A stretch of DNA of 64,000 nucleotides from Laetiporus sulphureus 93-53 (lineage: Eukaryota; Basidiomycota; Agaricomycetes; Polyporales; Laetiporaceae), in the NCBI RefSeq assembly GCF_001632365.1, contig NW_024468519.1:196831-260830 (forward strand). The letters are read 5' to 3'. Below, one piece after another: positions 48,720-61,121 of the stretch; position 1 is the first letter of the stretch; the number at the start of each line of letters is the position of its first letter. The notes beneath the pieces are model-generated. The model was given only the letters and a program-made list of their open reading frames with translations. It was not told the origin of the DNA and made no database searches. Both the position numbers and the translations under genes were made by a program.

Positions 48720-51700
48720 ATGACGAATACCCAAATGGTGATGCTGGATGATCGCATCGGAACCGCGCTCGCACGCTTCTCGACCAGTGCTGCTGTTGCT
48801 GCGGGGAACGACCTGAACGACCTCGGACATTCTGGACAGGGCTCGCCGCCTGGAGGAACGCGACCTCATGCGATCGTGTCAAACCTGCAGGCTGCACTCG
48901 ACTATGAGGAACACACGCGCCAGCACTCGCGGGGAACAGGCTCTGACGGAGGACTGCCTCCACCCCCGCGTCCTAGAGGCAGATCTCGGAGGTTCGACTT
49001 GAAACGGGAGCCGGTCTCGATGTCTCTGCCGAGCTCGCCACTGATTGGCCCCGGACCAGGAGAAGGAAGGTCTGCGGGGCTGAATCTGTACAGAACCCAT
49101 GCGCCGCGACTGTCGCTGCTTCTAGGCGACAATCCGCCGCCGCTAGTGGTCAGTGGTCGCCGGGCTGGGTCGGACGCAGGCAGCGGAGAGCACGAATTGT
49201 CGAGCGAAGCATACACAGATGGCAGTGCATCAGAGGTTTATCCCGGGTCACCATCAGTGAAACAGGGCAGCAGACGAGGGCTGTCATCGCTGCAACGGGT
49301 CGAGCATATGCTGGGAAAGAGCAAGCATGCGCTGGGAACGGTGGTGGCGGGCGGGCGACGGATGAGCGAGGCGGATCAGAGTGGCCGCGATGCGCTGATG
49401 CGCCCGAGTGCGCGAGATCGAGCCAGGCAGGGGGCGGCCATTAATTTCTTTAGCGCGCCCTCACCCATTCGTGCGTCCGTTCCTATAGCATCCATCTCTT
49501 CCACCCCTTGTTAACTTACCAGACGGCGACAGTTGCGACCCCGCTTGTCCCGACGTCGCGCACTGCGGCCCCGGCGGTGTTAGCAAACCCAACAATCCCC
49601 AGGCAAACACGAGTCGGGTCGCCCCCCGCACGTTCCCACGCTCGCCAGGGGTCCAATATGTCGCAGCAGCCTCGCAGTCCATCCCTCGCCTCCTCCAGCA
49701 CACACTTGCCGCCAGACACTCCCTCGGAGCCTTGCATCAGCGTCTCCAGCACCATATACCCCGCCAGCCGTCGCTCTTTCAGTTCTCATCATTCCCCAGG
49801 CGGGAGGCTACCCGAGATGGACCACGATCGCGAATCATTCATTGACCTCACTTCCCCTACTTTTCCTCCGCATGCAGATCAGAACAGTACACCCGAGCAC
49901 GGCGTCACCCCTGGCTCCCGAGTATTGGCTTCCCAGGACAGCAACAAGCTCAACACATCCCCCAGACGGCCTCCTCTTCCACTCATAACGACGACCACAC
50001 CATCCACGAAACCACCACGACCGACCACTCCCAAGCCTGACTTTGGGAGGCGTTCCGCCTCCGCCCAACCTCGCCATCGTCGTTCAGGCTCCAATCACGC
50101 GAGGTCGCCCGGTGGCGTCGACGAAGCCCCAGCAGACATGCCGCGCGGTCTCCGCAACATTCCTTCCACTACCAACTTGTTGCATCCACAGGAGCGCGCT
50201 GATCGCATCCGCAAAACGCGCAAGCTCACCCAGCTCTTCGGACAGACGCCTGGCGTTGCACCAGAGCCTATTGATGTCGAGCTAGCGAACGGCTGCCTGC
50301 CCATCGCGCCTGCACTCGGCAAACGGAAGCATAAACCAGCAGCGTCGATGCTGGACGATGCTATTGTGCCGGCCATGTGGCCACCGGGGGACCATGGGCA
50401 GCAACTGTATCTCGGTGTGCGTCGTCGTTCGGTTCCGCTGAGCCCGCAGGACTTCTCTTCCATAAGCGGCCATTCCATTCTCACCATCAGCCAGACACCG
50501 CCGCACGTGATCGAGATAGGCTCCCAGGAGGGCGTTCCCCAGAGCGATTGGGTTGGTCATGGCCGTGCACACGAGGCTCTGCCTTCTGGCTCCCCGACAT
50601 CTTTCATCGACCTGTCAGACGATGAGGGCGCCCTCGACGGCTTCTCGGAAATTCTTCCCGCCGAGAGACCTAAAGTCCACCGCCGCCCCCCGCAACCGTT
50701 CTCGCCATCTACCCCCTTACCTGACAATCTTTCGCCTGAGCAGCAGGCGGAAGAGGAGCGCCGGCGCAAACGCGAGAAGCTGGCCAAGTTGCACCGATTC
50801 CTGGGGTCGCGCGTCCCCGCCCACCTCGTTCTCGGGTCACTCGAAGAGGGTGTGCCCCTGCCATCTCCAGTCGTTTCACCACTGGACAACATGCACGAAG
50901 AGGACGGAGACACTCGCAAGGCACGCACAAGGCGGAGAAGGAGCAGCTCGGTCGCAGAGTTTGCTGGGACGTGGTCGGATGAGATCGACAGGCTCAAGGA
51001 GGATCTGAATGACCACGAGAAAGCCATCAATGTGAGAAGAGCGGTCAAGATGGAGAAGGTAGCGTATCTTCGCGAGCTTCAGTTCTGCAGTTCACCGCAC
51101 TGACTCGAACTGTCCTGCGTTCACAGATGTTTGGTGTTGCACCGCCTCAGGTACTGTACCACACCCGCCAGGCAGCGCCGACGCCAAGCAGTAGCGCTGT
51201 ACCCGTCCCCGCGAAGAACTGGCAGACGCCGCGCTCTCCGACATTACCCCCATCAAGCCCCACCTCACCAGGTGGCCGCAATCTTAACCAGTCGGCATAC
51301 AAAGGCAAGTCGAAGAAGGGCAGTCGTCCCGGGACGGCCGAGTCCACGCAGCCGCTGCTGCCGCCGAACCACGGGGCCGACGACTGGAGCCTTGCTCCTG
51401 CGCCAGCCATGTCAGATGTATACCTGCACTACCGCCATTCGCTAAATTCTCTCAACGATATCATCGACCGAGTGAGTTGGCCATACTTTCACCTCCTATA
51501 TAATTCTCTAAACATTCATGCGATGCCAGGACGACAAGCAGTCCCTTGCCGAGCTGCACGATTATCTAAGCGGGAACCTGCAGGATGTGCCGGAGCAGTC
51601 CTCGGCAGACGACACGGCCAGCGTCATCACGACGTCGACAAAGCCCGAACGCAGACGCTCGCTTCCTTCGCGCACTTCGATGGGCTCCGTCTCGTCCGAC

Positions 51701-51995
51701 TTTAGCTTACTCGCTTCCCCACCGGCGGAGGAGACAACTTTCCAGGTGCGCCGCAAGCGCGCAGCGAAGCTCACTCATTTCTTTGGGGTGAACTACCGCG
51801 ATCTCATGGGCGAGATTCTGGATAGTATCGAAAAGGGTCTTGAGGAAGAACGTGGCAAGGGCACCTTGAAGCCGGACGAAGTCCAGGTAGGTCCACTTCA
51901 AGCGAGTAGTGCGGCGATCACTTTACTAATAGCCTACGCAGGATTTGCTGCAGAAACTGGTGAAGCTCAAGACCAAGCGCAACAACCTCTCATGA
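48720..51995 (+). CDS. Unknown 1010-residue protein with three KLxxFG boxes
   Basis: Exons 48720-49470, 49533-51058, 51127-51471, 51530-51886 and 51942-51995 join in frame to 1,010 residues. The first join (donor gtgcgt after ATTC, acceptor gcgacag) links two long ORFs that otherwise look like separate genes. The protein is mostly disordered and Ser/Pro-rich. Three related basic boxes stand out: RKTRKLTQLFG (near 50200-50240), KREKLAKLHRFLG (near 50765-50810) and RAAKLTHFFG (near 51755-51785). The last leads into a conserved-looking C-terminal helix block (VNYRDLMGEILDSIEKG, LQKLVKLKTKR). No catalytic motif. I do not recognise a named family; similar C-termini occur in other basidiomycetes by my recollection. 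Confidence 0.75.
49471..49532 (+). other. 62-nt intron joining the two halves of the KLxxFG protein
   Basis: Donor gtgcgt and acceptor gacag in phase 1 change frame exactly between the two ORFs; no other GT-AG pair nearby gives as good a donor. Confidence 0.6.
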
Positions 51996-52170
51996 AGCAA
52001 GATTTGAATCGTAATATATTGGACTGTCCACCTAGTGGACGAAATGTATATCTTAATTCCTAGTAATCGTTGAGCATACCCGCGCGGGCGCAACAGTGTA
52101 ACGCTTGTAATCGTCATGTACATCAACCACATCACGCATGCATACTTTTTGTCGCTGTACCATACATTTT

Positions 52171-55100
52171 CTAGAGAATAACTAGGTCACCTTTGCAGGC
52201 GTGACACCAGAAGATGTGGGAGTCATCCATAAATTGAGGCTTCTTCCGTGATTGGGCATGAGCAGAGCCCAAGGGCGATGACGGCTCGACAACCGTGGGC
52301 AGGTTGGAAGCTCTTGCGGCTGGCGAGGTCAGCTTCGATGCGGGATTACTCGATGCCGCGACCTCGCCTTCTATCCGAGCTTTCAGCATGCTAAGGCTTA
52401 CCCGCCGCTTGTGCTGAGCCTCAGGTGAGAGGCCTTCAAATGCGGACGCGGTAGATGGCGGCGCAAGGTGGGCCGGCCTTTGCGATGTGAACGACGCGCG
52501 ACGCAGCTCGTCAGATGGTTCCACTGTCCGACCGGTCGGATAGCGAGAGTTAGGCGTCGGCCTGCCAGAGGCGAGACTATGAGCGAGCTTATCCTCTAGC
52601 GCAGCGACCTGTTTCTGCAGTGCATGTGCCTTCGCCTCGGCATCGAATACGGAACTCTCCAACGAGCGTATCTTTGACTGGGCGGCGGAGATCTCCAGAG
52701 TATGCTGCTGCTTGACCGCACTGAGCATCTCCTCGTCGAGAGAATGCTGTACCGGCGTGCGGGATTCAGAAGCGGCTTCGCGAAGGTGCTCGATCTCCTC
52801 GTTCTTCGTCGCCAGTTCGGCACGAAGCGTCTCCGCCTCGCCACGGGCTTGCTCGAATAACTCTTGCGCCTCATGCTGAGCTCGCTGCTGCTCCTCCACC
52901 TCGGCCCGGAGCGATGAGAGCTGTTCCATATGCGACTGCAACGAGGACGTGAGCCGATCGACTTCCGCGAAGTGACGATCTGCCATCTGCCGGTATTCCG
53001 CGCGTTCATTTCCGAGCTGCTGTACAATGCCTCGGGTGTCCTCGAGTTCGGCCCTAAGTTCCGTGTACGCCTTTTGCAGTTCGGAGCTGCTCTCTTCGGA
53101 AGATGACCGCTCCTTCTCCAGAAGTGAAGTGACATTTTGTCGTTCCTTCTCCAGTCGATCCTTCTCGCCGCGCAGTTCGTCCACTACAGTGTTCAGATGC
53201 GCTATTGTTGAATCGCGCTCCTGGAGGGATCTCTCGAGGGCCTCTACCTTTTCGCCCAATTGAAGCTTCGCATCCGTGAGCTCGACGATCTTGGGACGCA
53301 TCTCGTCCAACGCGTGCATCAGGCGGACTCCTTCCGCTTGTAGCTCATTCTGTGTACGCTCGGCTTCATCCGCGCGTTTGTTTGCACCCTTCAGTTCGGC
53401 CTGAGCTTGTTGGAATTGGCGGGCACCGTGGCTCAGTTGAGCTGCAAGGTCCGAGACCTTGCGTTCGAGCTCAGCAGTAGCGTTCTCTTGAGCCTGCGTG
53501 CGTGACTGAAGCTCGGATCTTTCCTGCAGGAGAGCATCCTTCTCCGCTTTTATAGAAGACAGCTGGTCTTGGGCTGCATTGTGCTGCTCCTGAAACACAG
53601 CATGCTGACCACGCAGTTCTGATTCTGCTTCTGCGCGCAGCCGAAGCTGTGTATCCAGATCATCACGCTCAGCCTTCAAGCTGTCATGAGCCTGTAAATG
53701 ATCTTGTGAGCTTCGGCTAGTCTATCAGGTTGTGATGATGGAGTACCTGCTGCAGCTTCGACAGCTGGAATTCAAGCTCATCCGCACGATCTTGAGTGTT
53801 TTTCAGCGTGGCTTCCAGCCGTTCTGCGCGGTCGTCACTTTGAATCTGCTCCTCCAGCTCTTTTACGTGTCGATCCGCTTGCTCTGCTTGTGAACGCAGA
53901 TCATTCGCTGTCCCGTGTAACAGCTGCAACTCCCGTTCCTAAACATCACAAGGTTAGTAACAATCACAGATTCAGCAAAGATATTATGGACCTGTTCCCG
54001 GCATTTGTCGGTCAACTCCTTTCCGGACGCAGAGAGTTCCGTGATCTTTGCAGTCGACTCGCTATTTTCTGTCTTCAGCTGGGCAACAGTTTGTCGAAGC
54101 TGCTCGGAGATTTGTCGCTCGGACTGCAGAGCCTGTTCAGTGTCCTGCAATTCTAAGGCACGACGTAAGTTGCGGCTGAAAGTTTACCGAGTTGTATGCT
54201 TACTTGACTCGACGTCCTCCAACTGTGCCAAAGTTGAAGTCAACGACGTCTTTTCGGAGACGAGTAGCTCAATTGTTCGCTGTTGTTCTTCAACTCTATC
54301 AGAACTATCGTGTGCAGCCTTCTCCACTTCCTGTATGCGCAGTTGTAGTGCTTCAGAGTTACTCCTCTCAGCTTCGAGAGTTTGTTCACTGGATTGCAAC
54401 TCTGCCGCACTGTCAGTCGGAGAACAGGTGGTTCTGACAGCAAACGTACTTGACTGGACTTCATCAAGCTGCTCAACAGCTTGCTGCACTTTAGTCTCCA
54501 AGCCAATCAAAGAGCTAATGGTGGCTTCTTGTTCTTCAACCTTCTTGGACAGCTCGTTGTTGCGATTCTCAACATCCCGCATGGATGTAATGGAGGCGTC
54601 CCGCTCTTTGATTTTGTCAGATAGTTCCTTGTTGCGGTCCTCCATGGTCCGCAAAGACTCTCGTAGTTTCGTAGCCTTCTCTCGCTCCTCATTTAGTAAT
54701 GCGTTACTCTGCTGCGCATCTAGAACATCGACTCAAGACCCGTTGAAAAAATACAGGAAGTCAACGTACTGGCTTCAACGCCCTTGAGCTGCTCTATAGT
54801 GGAAGAGAGGGATTCTTTCTCGGATTCTAATAAAGATATGATGCGCTCCTTCTCGCTAATCACCGCTTGTAGGTTTTCTTGATCATTCACAGCAGGTGAT
54901 GCCGTCTGTTGGGGGCTTGCGATCGGCGTCACAGACGCTTGGGTCGGATGATCGGGAGATGTCGTTCCCTCCTGTCGAGATGCCGGCGTAGGATTGGACT
55001 CGACTCGAGTCAAGGAGGATAGCCAATGGATATTTGCTCCATCTCCACTTGCAGCTTTGGTAAACCTGGATACAGTACCGAGCGACAACGCACTCAGACG

Positions 55101-55413
55101 TAGTTCAGATGCAATGTCATTGGTAGTATGTACCTACAGGTCGCCCACACTTCGCTCGCTCTTCTCCTCTTCCCCGTGAATTGAGGTGACTTCGGAGAGC
55201 GCAGGGGAGAAAGCTCGTGATGGTGGAAGACTCGGAGACGTCACAGTAGGACTAGCTGCAGATGTTGAGCTTCCTCCAGCGGCCTTCTGCTGTTGCCGCT
55301 TTTTTTTGAGCTGTTTGGAAGCGAGATGTTCAGAGCGCAGATAGCATGTGAGAAATCAGGCATACCATCGCCCGCGCTCGGGCAGCTTTTGCAGCACGGT
55401 CTTCGTCAGTCAT
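52171..55413 (-). CDS. Golgin-like long coiled-coil protein with CxxC and PDZ-ligand tail
   Basis: Long coiled-coil protein, probably a Golgi tether. The start at 55413 gives MTDEDRAAKAARARAM, joined by an intron to LKKKRQQQKAAGG, a basic N-terminus like that of GM130-type golgins. After a Ser/Pro/Thr region a nearly continuous heptad coiled coil runs to about 52560, then a Ser-rich linker. It ends FWCHACKGDLVIL: two Cys spaced CxxC followed by a hydrophobic C-terminus like a PDZ ligand. Four phase-1 exons end or begin at equivalent coiled-coil positions (see findings). The golgin assignment is inference from N-terminus, coiled coil and tail; a different coiled-coil protein is possible. Confidence 0.65.
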
Positions 55414-55997
55414 ACTTGGGAGCAATGTCGAGTTTGTGAGAAAAAGCAGGTACGCAATGTTCAGGGCCGTATCAGTTCACTCATCCACTTGCGCGAGAAA
55501 GCCGCCTGGAGACAAGCCGTCGCGAGGCGCTGTTCGACTCGACGTTAATCACGTGACCACAGCGGTGGCCACTCCGTTTCGGCTTTCTGAGTTTTGTTGA
55601 GTTTCGTTCCCCTCACTGTCTCTCGTCACATAAGCATAGGAGCTGTATTCTGCTGTTTTGGGAGGTCATGAGGCGTATAGGTGAATAGCAAAGGCCAGGT
55701 AAGGAAGAGCATCGAGACGGGCAGTTGGGCGAGAACATACGAATAACATCGATGGCACAAGAAGAATATAAAAACTCCGTTCGTACTGAAGAACAATGCA
55801 GACGATCACCGTAAAGACAGACTGAAGGTATTCGTAGAGCAGGAAAGCACGGGCGGGTGTAGACAGCTACCCGTATAAAGACACAGATATTGATATGCCG
55901 GAAGCGAGGGGCCAGAATCCAGACTTGCAGTAAGCGGTGTGGTATAGGGTATGGCGATAAAGGACGGCGATGAAGGGGGTTCTGCATGCGGAAGGAC
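55414..55997. other. Intergenic region, golgin / G-beta
   Basis: About 580 bases between two minus-strand genes: golgin promoter and G-beta 3' UTR. No gene seen. Confidence 0.5.
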
Positions 55998-57271
55998 TTA
56001 TGCCCACACCTTCAATGTACAATCAGTCGTGAAAAGCAACCCCCATCTCGATGAATGAACTTACCCGGAGCGTGCTATCCCAACTACCCGTACAGAGAGC
56101 CATACCATCTGCACTAACCCCCAGACAGCTGACCCTGTTCTCGTGGCCGGTCAATACCCCCACACGCTCGCCTTTCAGGGTATCCCAGACATTGCAGGTC
56201 CAGTCATCGTAGCCACCGAAGAGGATGCGACCAGAAATCGAGAACGCGACCGAGGTGATACCGCACAGAATATTATCATGGGTGAATGCGTTCAGTTCCC
56301 GATCGGCCCGGATATCGAACAGGCGGCATGATGCATCGTCAGAACCCGTGGCGAAAGCATCACCGTTCGGGAAAAAGCTGGCGTAGGATATTAAAGCTTA
56401 TCCAACGGAAATACCTCTGGAAGACGTACTTCACTGCATTGATGTCTGACTCATGACCTGTGAATGTTTGCGTGGCCTTGCCGCTGCGGATGTCCCAGAG
56501 CTTTGCAGTTGCGTCACACGCCCCGGAAACGAAGACGTTCTGGTTGGGACCGAGCGACAAACTGCAATCAAGTTCTGAGTACAAATAGTGACATTGAAGA
56601 AGCGGAGGATGATACCTCATGACATCTCCGGTATGGTCGCTGAACTCTACGACCCGGACGCCAGCCTCGATATCCCAAAGCATACAGGTCATATCGCCGG
56701 AACTTGTGACTATCTGTCGATCGTTCAAGAAACGACAGCAACTGAGGTATCCTGAGTGAGCGCTTAGCTCACGAGCACCCTTGACGTTGTTGCCCTCTTT
56801 GGAATGTAAGTTGTATATTGAGCAGATGTTATCCAGACCACCGCATGCCACGTAGTTGCCAGATGGTGAGTACGCGCAAGTCATGACCCAACTGGACCTC
56901 AGCGGAATGGCATGGACTTTGTTGGTAGTATAGGCGTCCCAAACGATCAGCTTTCCGTCCTGTGACGCCGAAACGAGGTGCCGACGATCTGTCGCCCAGT
57001 GCATTGCGTATATCTTGGCCAAGTGGCCTCGTAAGGCACGACGAGGGCGCATTACGATGCGAGGCAATGCAGCAACCTCAGCCGCCATCGCACGTACTGA
57101 TTTGGCGCGGCGAGGCAGTGAGACCGTGCATCGGGATGAAGAATGAACACACTTACAGCTAGTATCCGCAGAGGACTCTCTCCTCGCTCGAATTTTCTCC
57201 CTCAAACTCTCCGCCTCGCGACGAGCAGCGGCGATTCTCTCCTGGATATCGCCCTGGGGTGACTGCGACAT
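55998..57271 (-). CDS. Heterotrimeric G-protein beta subunit (seven WD40)
   Basis: Beta subunit of the pheromone/nutrient-sensing G protein. The N-terminal helix [21 protein letters not shown] that pairs with gamma is followed by seven WD40 blades: [82 protein letters not shown]. The last exon is tiny and encodes only VWA plus stop (55998-56007), joined across an intron to LR. This short exon is easily missed. Introns of about 50 nt. Family and completeness are very secure. Confidence 0.95.
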
Positions 57272-58230
57272 GATGCTCGGATTGTGATGCGGTTAAAGAG
57301 AGACAGATCGGTGTGGTTCTAGCGAACCCAGAGGTCCGTTCAGTATGCTCTGACAGATCGAGAATGGACAATGAGCCAGCTCACCGTGCTATGTAGGGGA
57401 AGGGGGAACGAGGGCCTGGGAGAAGAGTAGGAAATTGATGGGAAGCTTGCGTGAGAACTAGACTAGCGCTAGCGAAACAAATCGGTAAGCGGCGGTAGAG
57501 ACAAGCGGCAGTGTACGGGATGGGAGGAGAGACCCTGGACTGGTCGCCGGGTGAGAATGTTGAGTGGAGGAAGGGAGAAGATGGCGACTGTCGCGCTGGA
57601 CTTGGCCGTCGCTGATGCCCTCCTTCGACCTCGCGGACTTCGCCGAATGTGGTTGCTTTCCCACGCCATCCGGCCGGCCCGCCGGTTGACCTGGGTCCTG
57701 ACCGGCCTCGTCCAAACCAGCCACCGCCCACTGGTGTTTTTTTTCCTGTCGCTGAGCTCGAACATGGAATGTTATAGACATGACCCAAGCATTATGTCTC
57801 AAACAAATGCCAGATCACCACTCACTGCTGATTTACGAACTCTGCATCTTGCACAGTATGTTCCTGTGACAAGCTGATCTCAACAGTCTCTGAGCTCTAC
57901 TGTGGTCAAGCGAAGCGTGCTTCAAGGTGCGATCGCATGGAGAGGCAAAGCTGTCGTGAGCCATACTCAATTCAATATACCCGAACCCAACCGGCGGACA
58001 GCTCGCCGTCAGTGTCATCAAATCGCTCGATGTACATCTGTTAGAAGCTATCCAGTCAATCAGCTGTTGTACAGGGGCGCATCTTCTATATTGGTGTAGC
58101 TTTAACCGTTACATGACGCAGTGAGTTCCATCCTCCTCATGTCGCACAACTCTGCGCCTCACAACTAGCCAGAGTGCCGATGACCGCAGAAGGAAGAAAC
58201 TCAGCGCTGTCTCAAGATATTTGAATCCCC
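57272..58230. other. Region upstream of G-beta up to the gap
   Basis: Nearly 1 kb with the G-beta promoter and 5' UTR; a T-rich tract lies near 57735. The ORFs here overlap non-coding DNA and show no family. Confidence 0.4.
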
Positions 58231-58330
58231 NNNNNNNNNNNNNNNNNNNNNNNNNNNNNNNNNNNNNNNNNNNNNNNNNNNNNNNNNNNNNNNNNNNNNN
58301 NNNNNNNNNNNNNNNNNNNNNNNNNNNNNN
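58231..58330. other. Assembly gap (100 N)
   Basis: A run of exactly 100 undetermined bases, the usual placeholder for a gap of unknown size between contigs. Adjacency of features across it is not proven. Confidence 0.98.
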
Positions 58331-60691
58331 GGCCTCTCGACATTGTTTTGATTAATTGCTGCCGCTCCGGGATCTTAAGTACAAGTAGCGGGCAGAGCAT
58401 GCTGCCCGTTTAGTGGATGCGGGCACAACGGACTTCGCGTAAAGTTGCTCCGGTCCTTCTACAGAACACGATATCCGGACAGAGGTCTCAAATCCCCTGC
58501 CTGTCGATCATCGGAAACTGTAGTAATTCATGCTCCGGCCTATACTCGCAGCCATATGAAATTTGAGTATGACTTCAGCGGTATTTTGGTGAATTCAGGT
58601 TTCACCGGTTCGCTGCTCTTCGATGCTTGAGCCCCCGCTCAACCGATCAGCGGTGAGGAATGTCGTTCCATTGTATCCTATAGCAGACGTATTAACATAT
58701 GTACTTAAGTAAACGTTCAAGCTGCGTACGACGGAAAGCGTCTCCTGAATGCAATGACACCTTGACGCTGTCACTATCATTCCCGGTCAGGCGTGACGCC
58801 CCACCCTGCGTAGCTCCCATGGTAATATAGTTTGTCAAAGGGCACGATGCGCGTTGTATGATACAAGCTGGAGCGAATCCAGTCGTTCGGGTATGTCATC
58901 AACGTGGTCTTGACGATTTCTCGTCGACCTGACATCTATGGGTTTCGTACATGCTATGCTATGAGGGTTTGCACCGGTTCCACGCTTGACTGTCCGTGCT
59001 GCGGCTGGAAATGACGCACACCACGAATAAGCATAACGGCAAACGTGACGCAACTGTTAGCGGTCGTAAGCGGGCAATGTTCAAACGCGTGCAATGCTCA
59101 TGAGTGAGTTCCGACAATCGATAGCTCTAGCGCCCATTTTAGGACCCTCGCGGGAGGCACGATCACACTCCGGGCCTTTGGCGTCTCTAATATTTCTTCC
59201 ACGTAGGAGCCTAGTATTTTCCCTCGATCGCTGGTGCTTGTCGTCACGGAATGGTGTGGTCCTCTCATGGTGATGGTGAGCCTAGGTGTGCTGAGTTTCT
59301 GTCTGTGCACTGTTATCTACTACTGATGATCAGATCTATAGTAACTCCTGATCGTATCCGTCGTTATGGGCGTCTGTGTATACAGCGCTCTGACAAAATA
59401 GCAACGCCAAGCTCGCACACTAGCAGTTGTTGGCATCAAACAGGTCCATCTGCCAAACCGCGATTCAACTCTGTTATACCTCCAATATCCGTCCTTCCGC
59501 TGGTTTGTTTCTTTTCGATGGTTTGGCCTTTTATGAGAGTCAAAATAACTCCAAGCTCGACGTCCCATTAGACCGCTTGGAGATAGTCGGTTTGACACGC
59601 TTCAACTGCGATTATGCATAGCCTTGCATAGTATTGCAAGATGTTCCCTTTCTCCTCCCTTCCATGGCTTCGCGATCATAAGAGACAAAACTTGCGCGGG
59701 TTTGATGCGCGGTGAAGCCAATTTATCACTTTCCTAGCACTGAAGTTGGCCCGGTCATCCGGTCGTCTTCATCAGAGCCACCATCAGCTCCAAGCTCGAT
59801 GCAGTGAAGACTCATTATGCTTCATTTTGGACCGCTATATTCACTCATTTTCCGAGGCCTGCGCAAAGCAGTGAGCTGTGAAACACGGATCATCAAACCT
59901 GCTCTAGTTGCCAAATGCTATCCTGTGTGCTCAACTTTGCTGTTGCGTGTCGCTTTGACCGTTCACTTTCTCATGCCAATTTCCCCGAGCATTGCACGTG
60001 GTTCATGAGCCAATTATGCCCTTCGCATAGCATGAAGTACATGTTTGAACTCGGTGGTATCGTGCAGCCGAGATCTCGGCATCGCATTCAAGGAGAGGAG
60101 TTGTGCGGTCCTGATGAAACACAGTAATGTCCGATCAGTCGTGGGCCGTGGCTGTGAGAAATATGATTCGTTCATTCGGTAGGCACACTTGGCTGCCCGG
60201 GCCCAACGTTCTGGCAACGGCAAAGTGGTCACTCACACCTCGCTCAGCGCGGCAAAGGAACCTATCATAGCAACATTATTCTCTTTACCCTTTGGTTCGT
60301 GGCCTTATGCAAGCAGCAGCAATTTGTCTAATATTTTTCGTAAGAAGCACATGAGAAGTTCAATTGGAAGAAAGTGCAGTGAAAGCCGTCCGACGGGGCC
60401 AAAGTGATGAGGCTCCACCTTCCCTCCCACGACCTTCTTGATCTTCTTATCTAACCCCGAGGCGAAATTCCGGGCTGACAGTTATCGTATTATTAGTGTG
60501 TTACTAAGAGTAGTAAGCCACATGGGAAAACAAAACGACTATAGGTACAGAAATGATACATTCAGCAAGACAGTAGGGAGAACATTCTGCATGCAATACT
60601 GCGGCTCAGAGGGGGACAACTTGGTCGCCCACGGAATCGCACCAAGCGACCAGGCTGTATTACACAAAAGTACTTTAGCAAGTGACTCCAA
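58331..60691. other. Gene-poor region after the gap
   Basis: No recognisable gene. A diverged copy of a roughly 95-base repeat lies at about 60268-60365. Confidence 0.4.
60268..60365 (+). repeat. Diverged direct repeat, copy A
   Basis: Shares tattct.tttaccctt, agcagcaat and atatttttcgtaa with copy B at about 61662-61755, in the same order with small indels. No gene-family match is seen on either strand. Confidence 0.5.
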
Positions 60692-61121
60692 ATGGAAAAA
60701 GACGCGGACAACTCACTCAATCTGGCCATAAGCTTGCGGAGATACTTGTGTGAGTTGAGGATTGATCGAGGTAGGGTGAATCTGATATTGCAGACCGTTA
60801 AGGAGAGCCTACGCATCACAAACGCCGTGAGTTTGCCTGATTGTTTCTCACGACGGGATCGGGTAGGTGGGTAGCGACGAACGAGGTCTGCCAGTATACC
60901 GAAGGCACCAGACGTTCTCAAAGACGGGACGAAGACGGATTGTCCGTCTGGTCCTCGGCGCTGGTGACGATGATACGAGCGGCTTGAATGAAAGGGAGAC
61001 AATTGGCGGCGGCATCCTGGGACAGGGCGATCCGGGTGAGTATGAATGGATCTGGAACCTTGCCATCCGGGAACGTTTACTTGATAAGGTAAAGGAGGCG
61101 ACGTCGGCGTTCTTTGGCTAG
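60692..61121 (+). CDS. Candidate two-exon gene, 129 residues, unknown
   Basis: ATG 60692 opens an exon ending AACGCC at 60826; a 40-nt intron with gtgagt donor and gggtag acceptor leads in phase 0 to 60867-61121. The product is charged and helical (ISLRRYLCELRIDRGRVN, FSKTGRRRIVRLVLGAGDD, IWNLAIRERLLDKVKE) and looks protein-like, but I do not recognise it. Its 3' end overlaps the candidate gene on the other strand by 45 bases. Confidence 0.3.

Noticed and set aside
48720..49514. A separate 264-residue gene ending at 49514
   Set aside because: A strong gtgcgt donor before its stop joins it in frame to the next long ORF, so it is the first exon of one gene.
54005..54787. 260-codon ORF on the plus strand
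   Set aside because: Antisense shadow of the golgin exons; Ser/Cys-rich as expected from reversed Glu/Leu codons.
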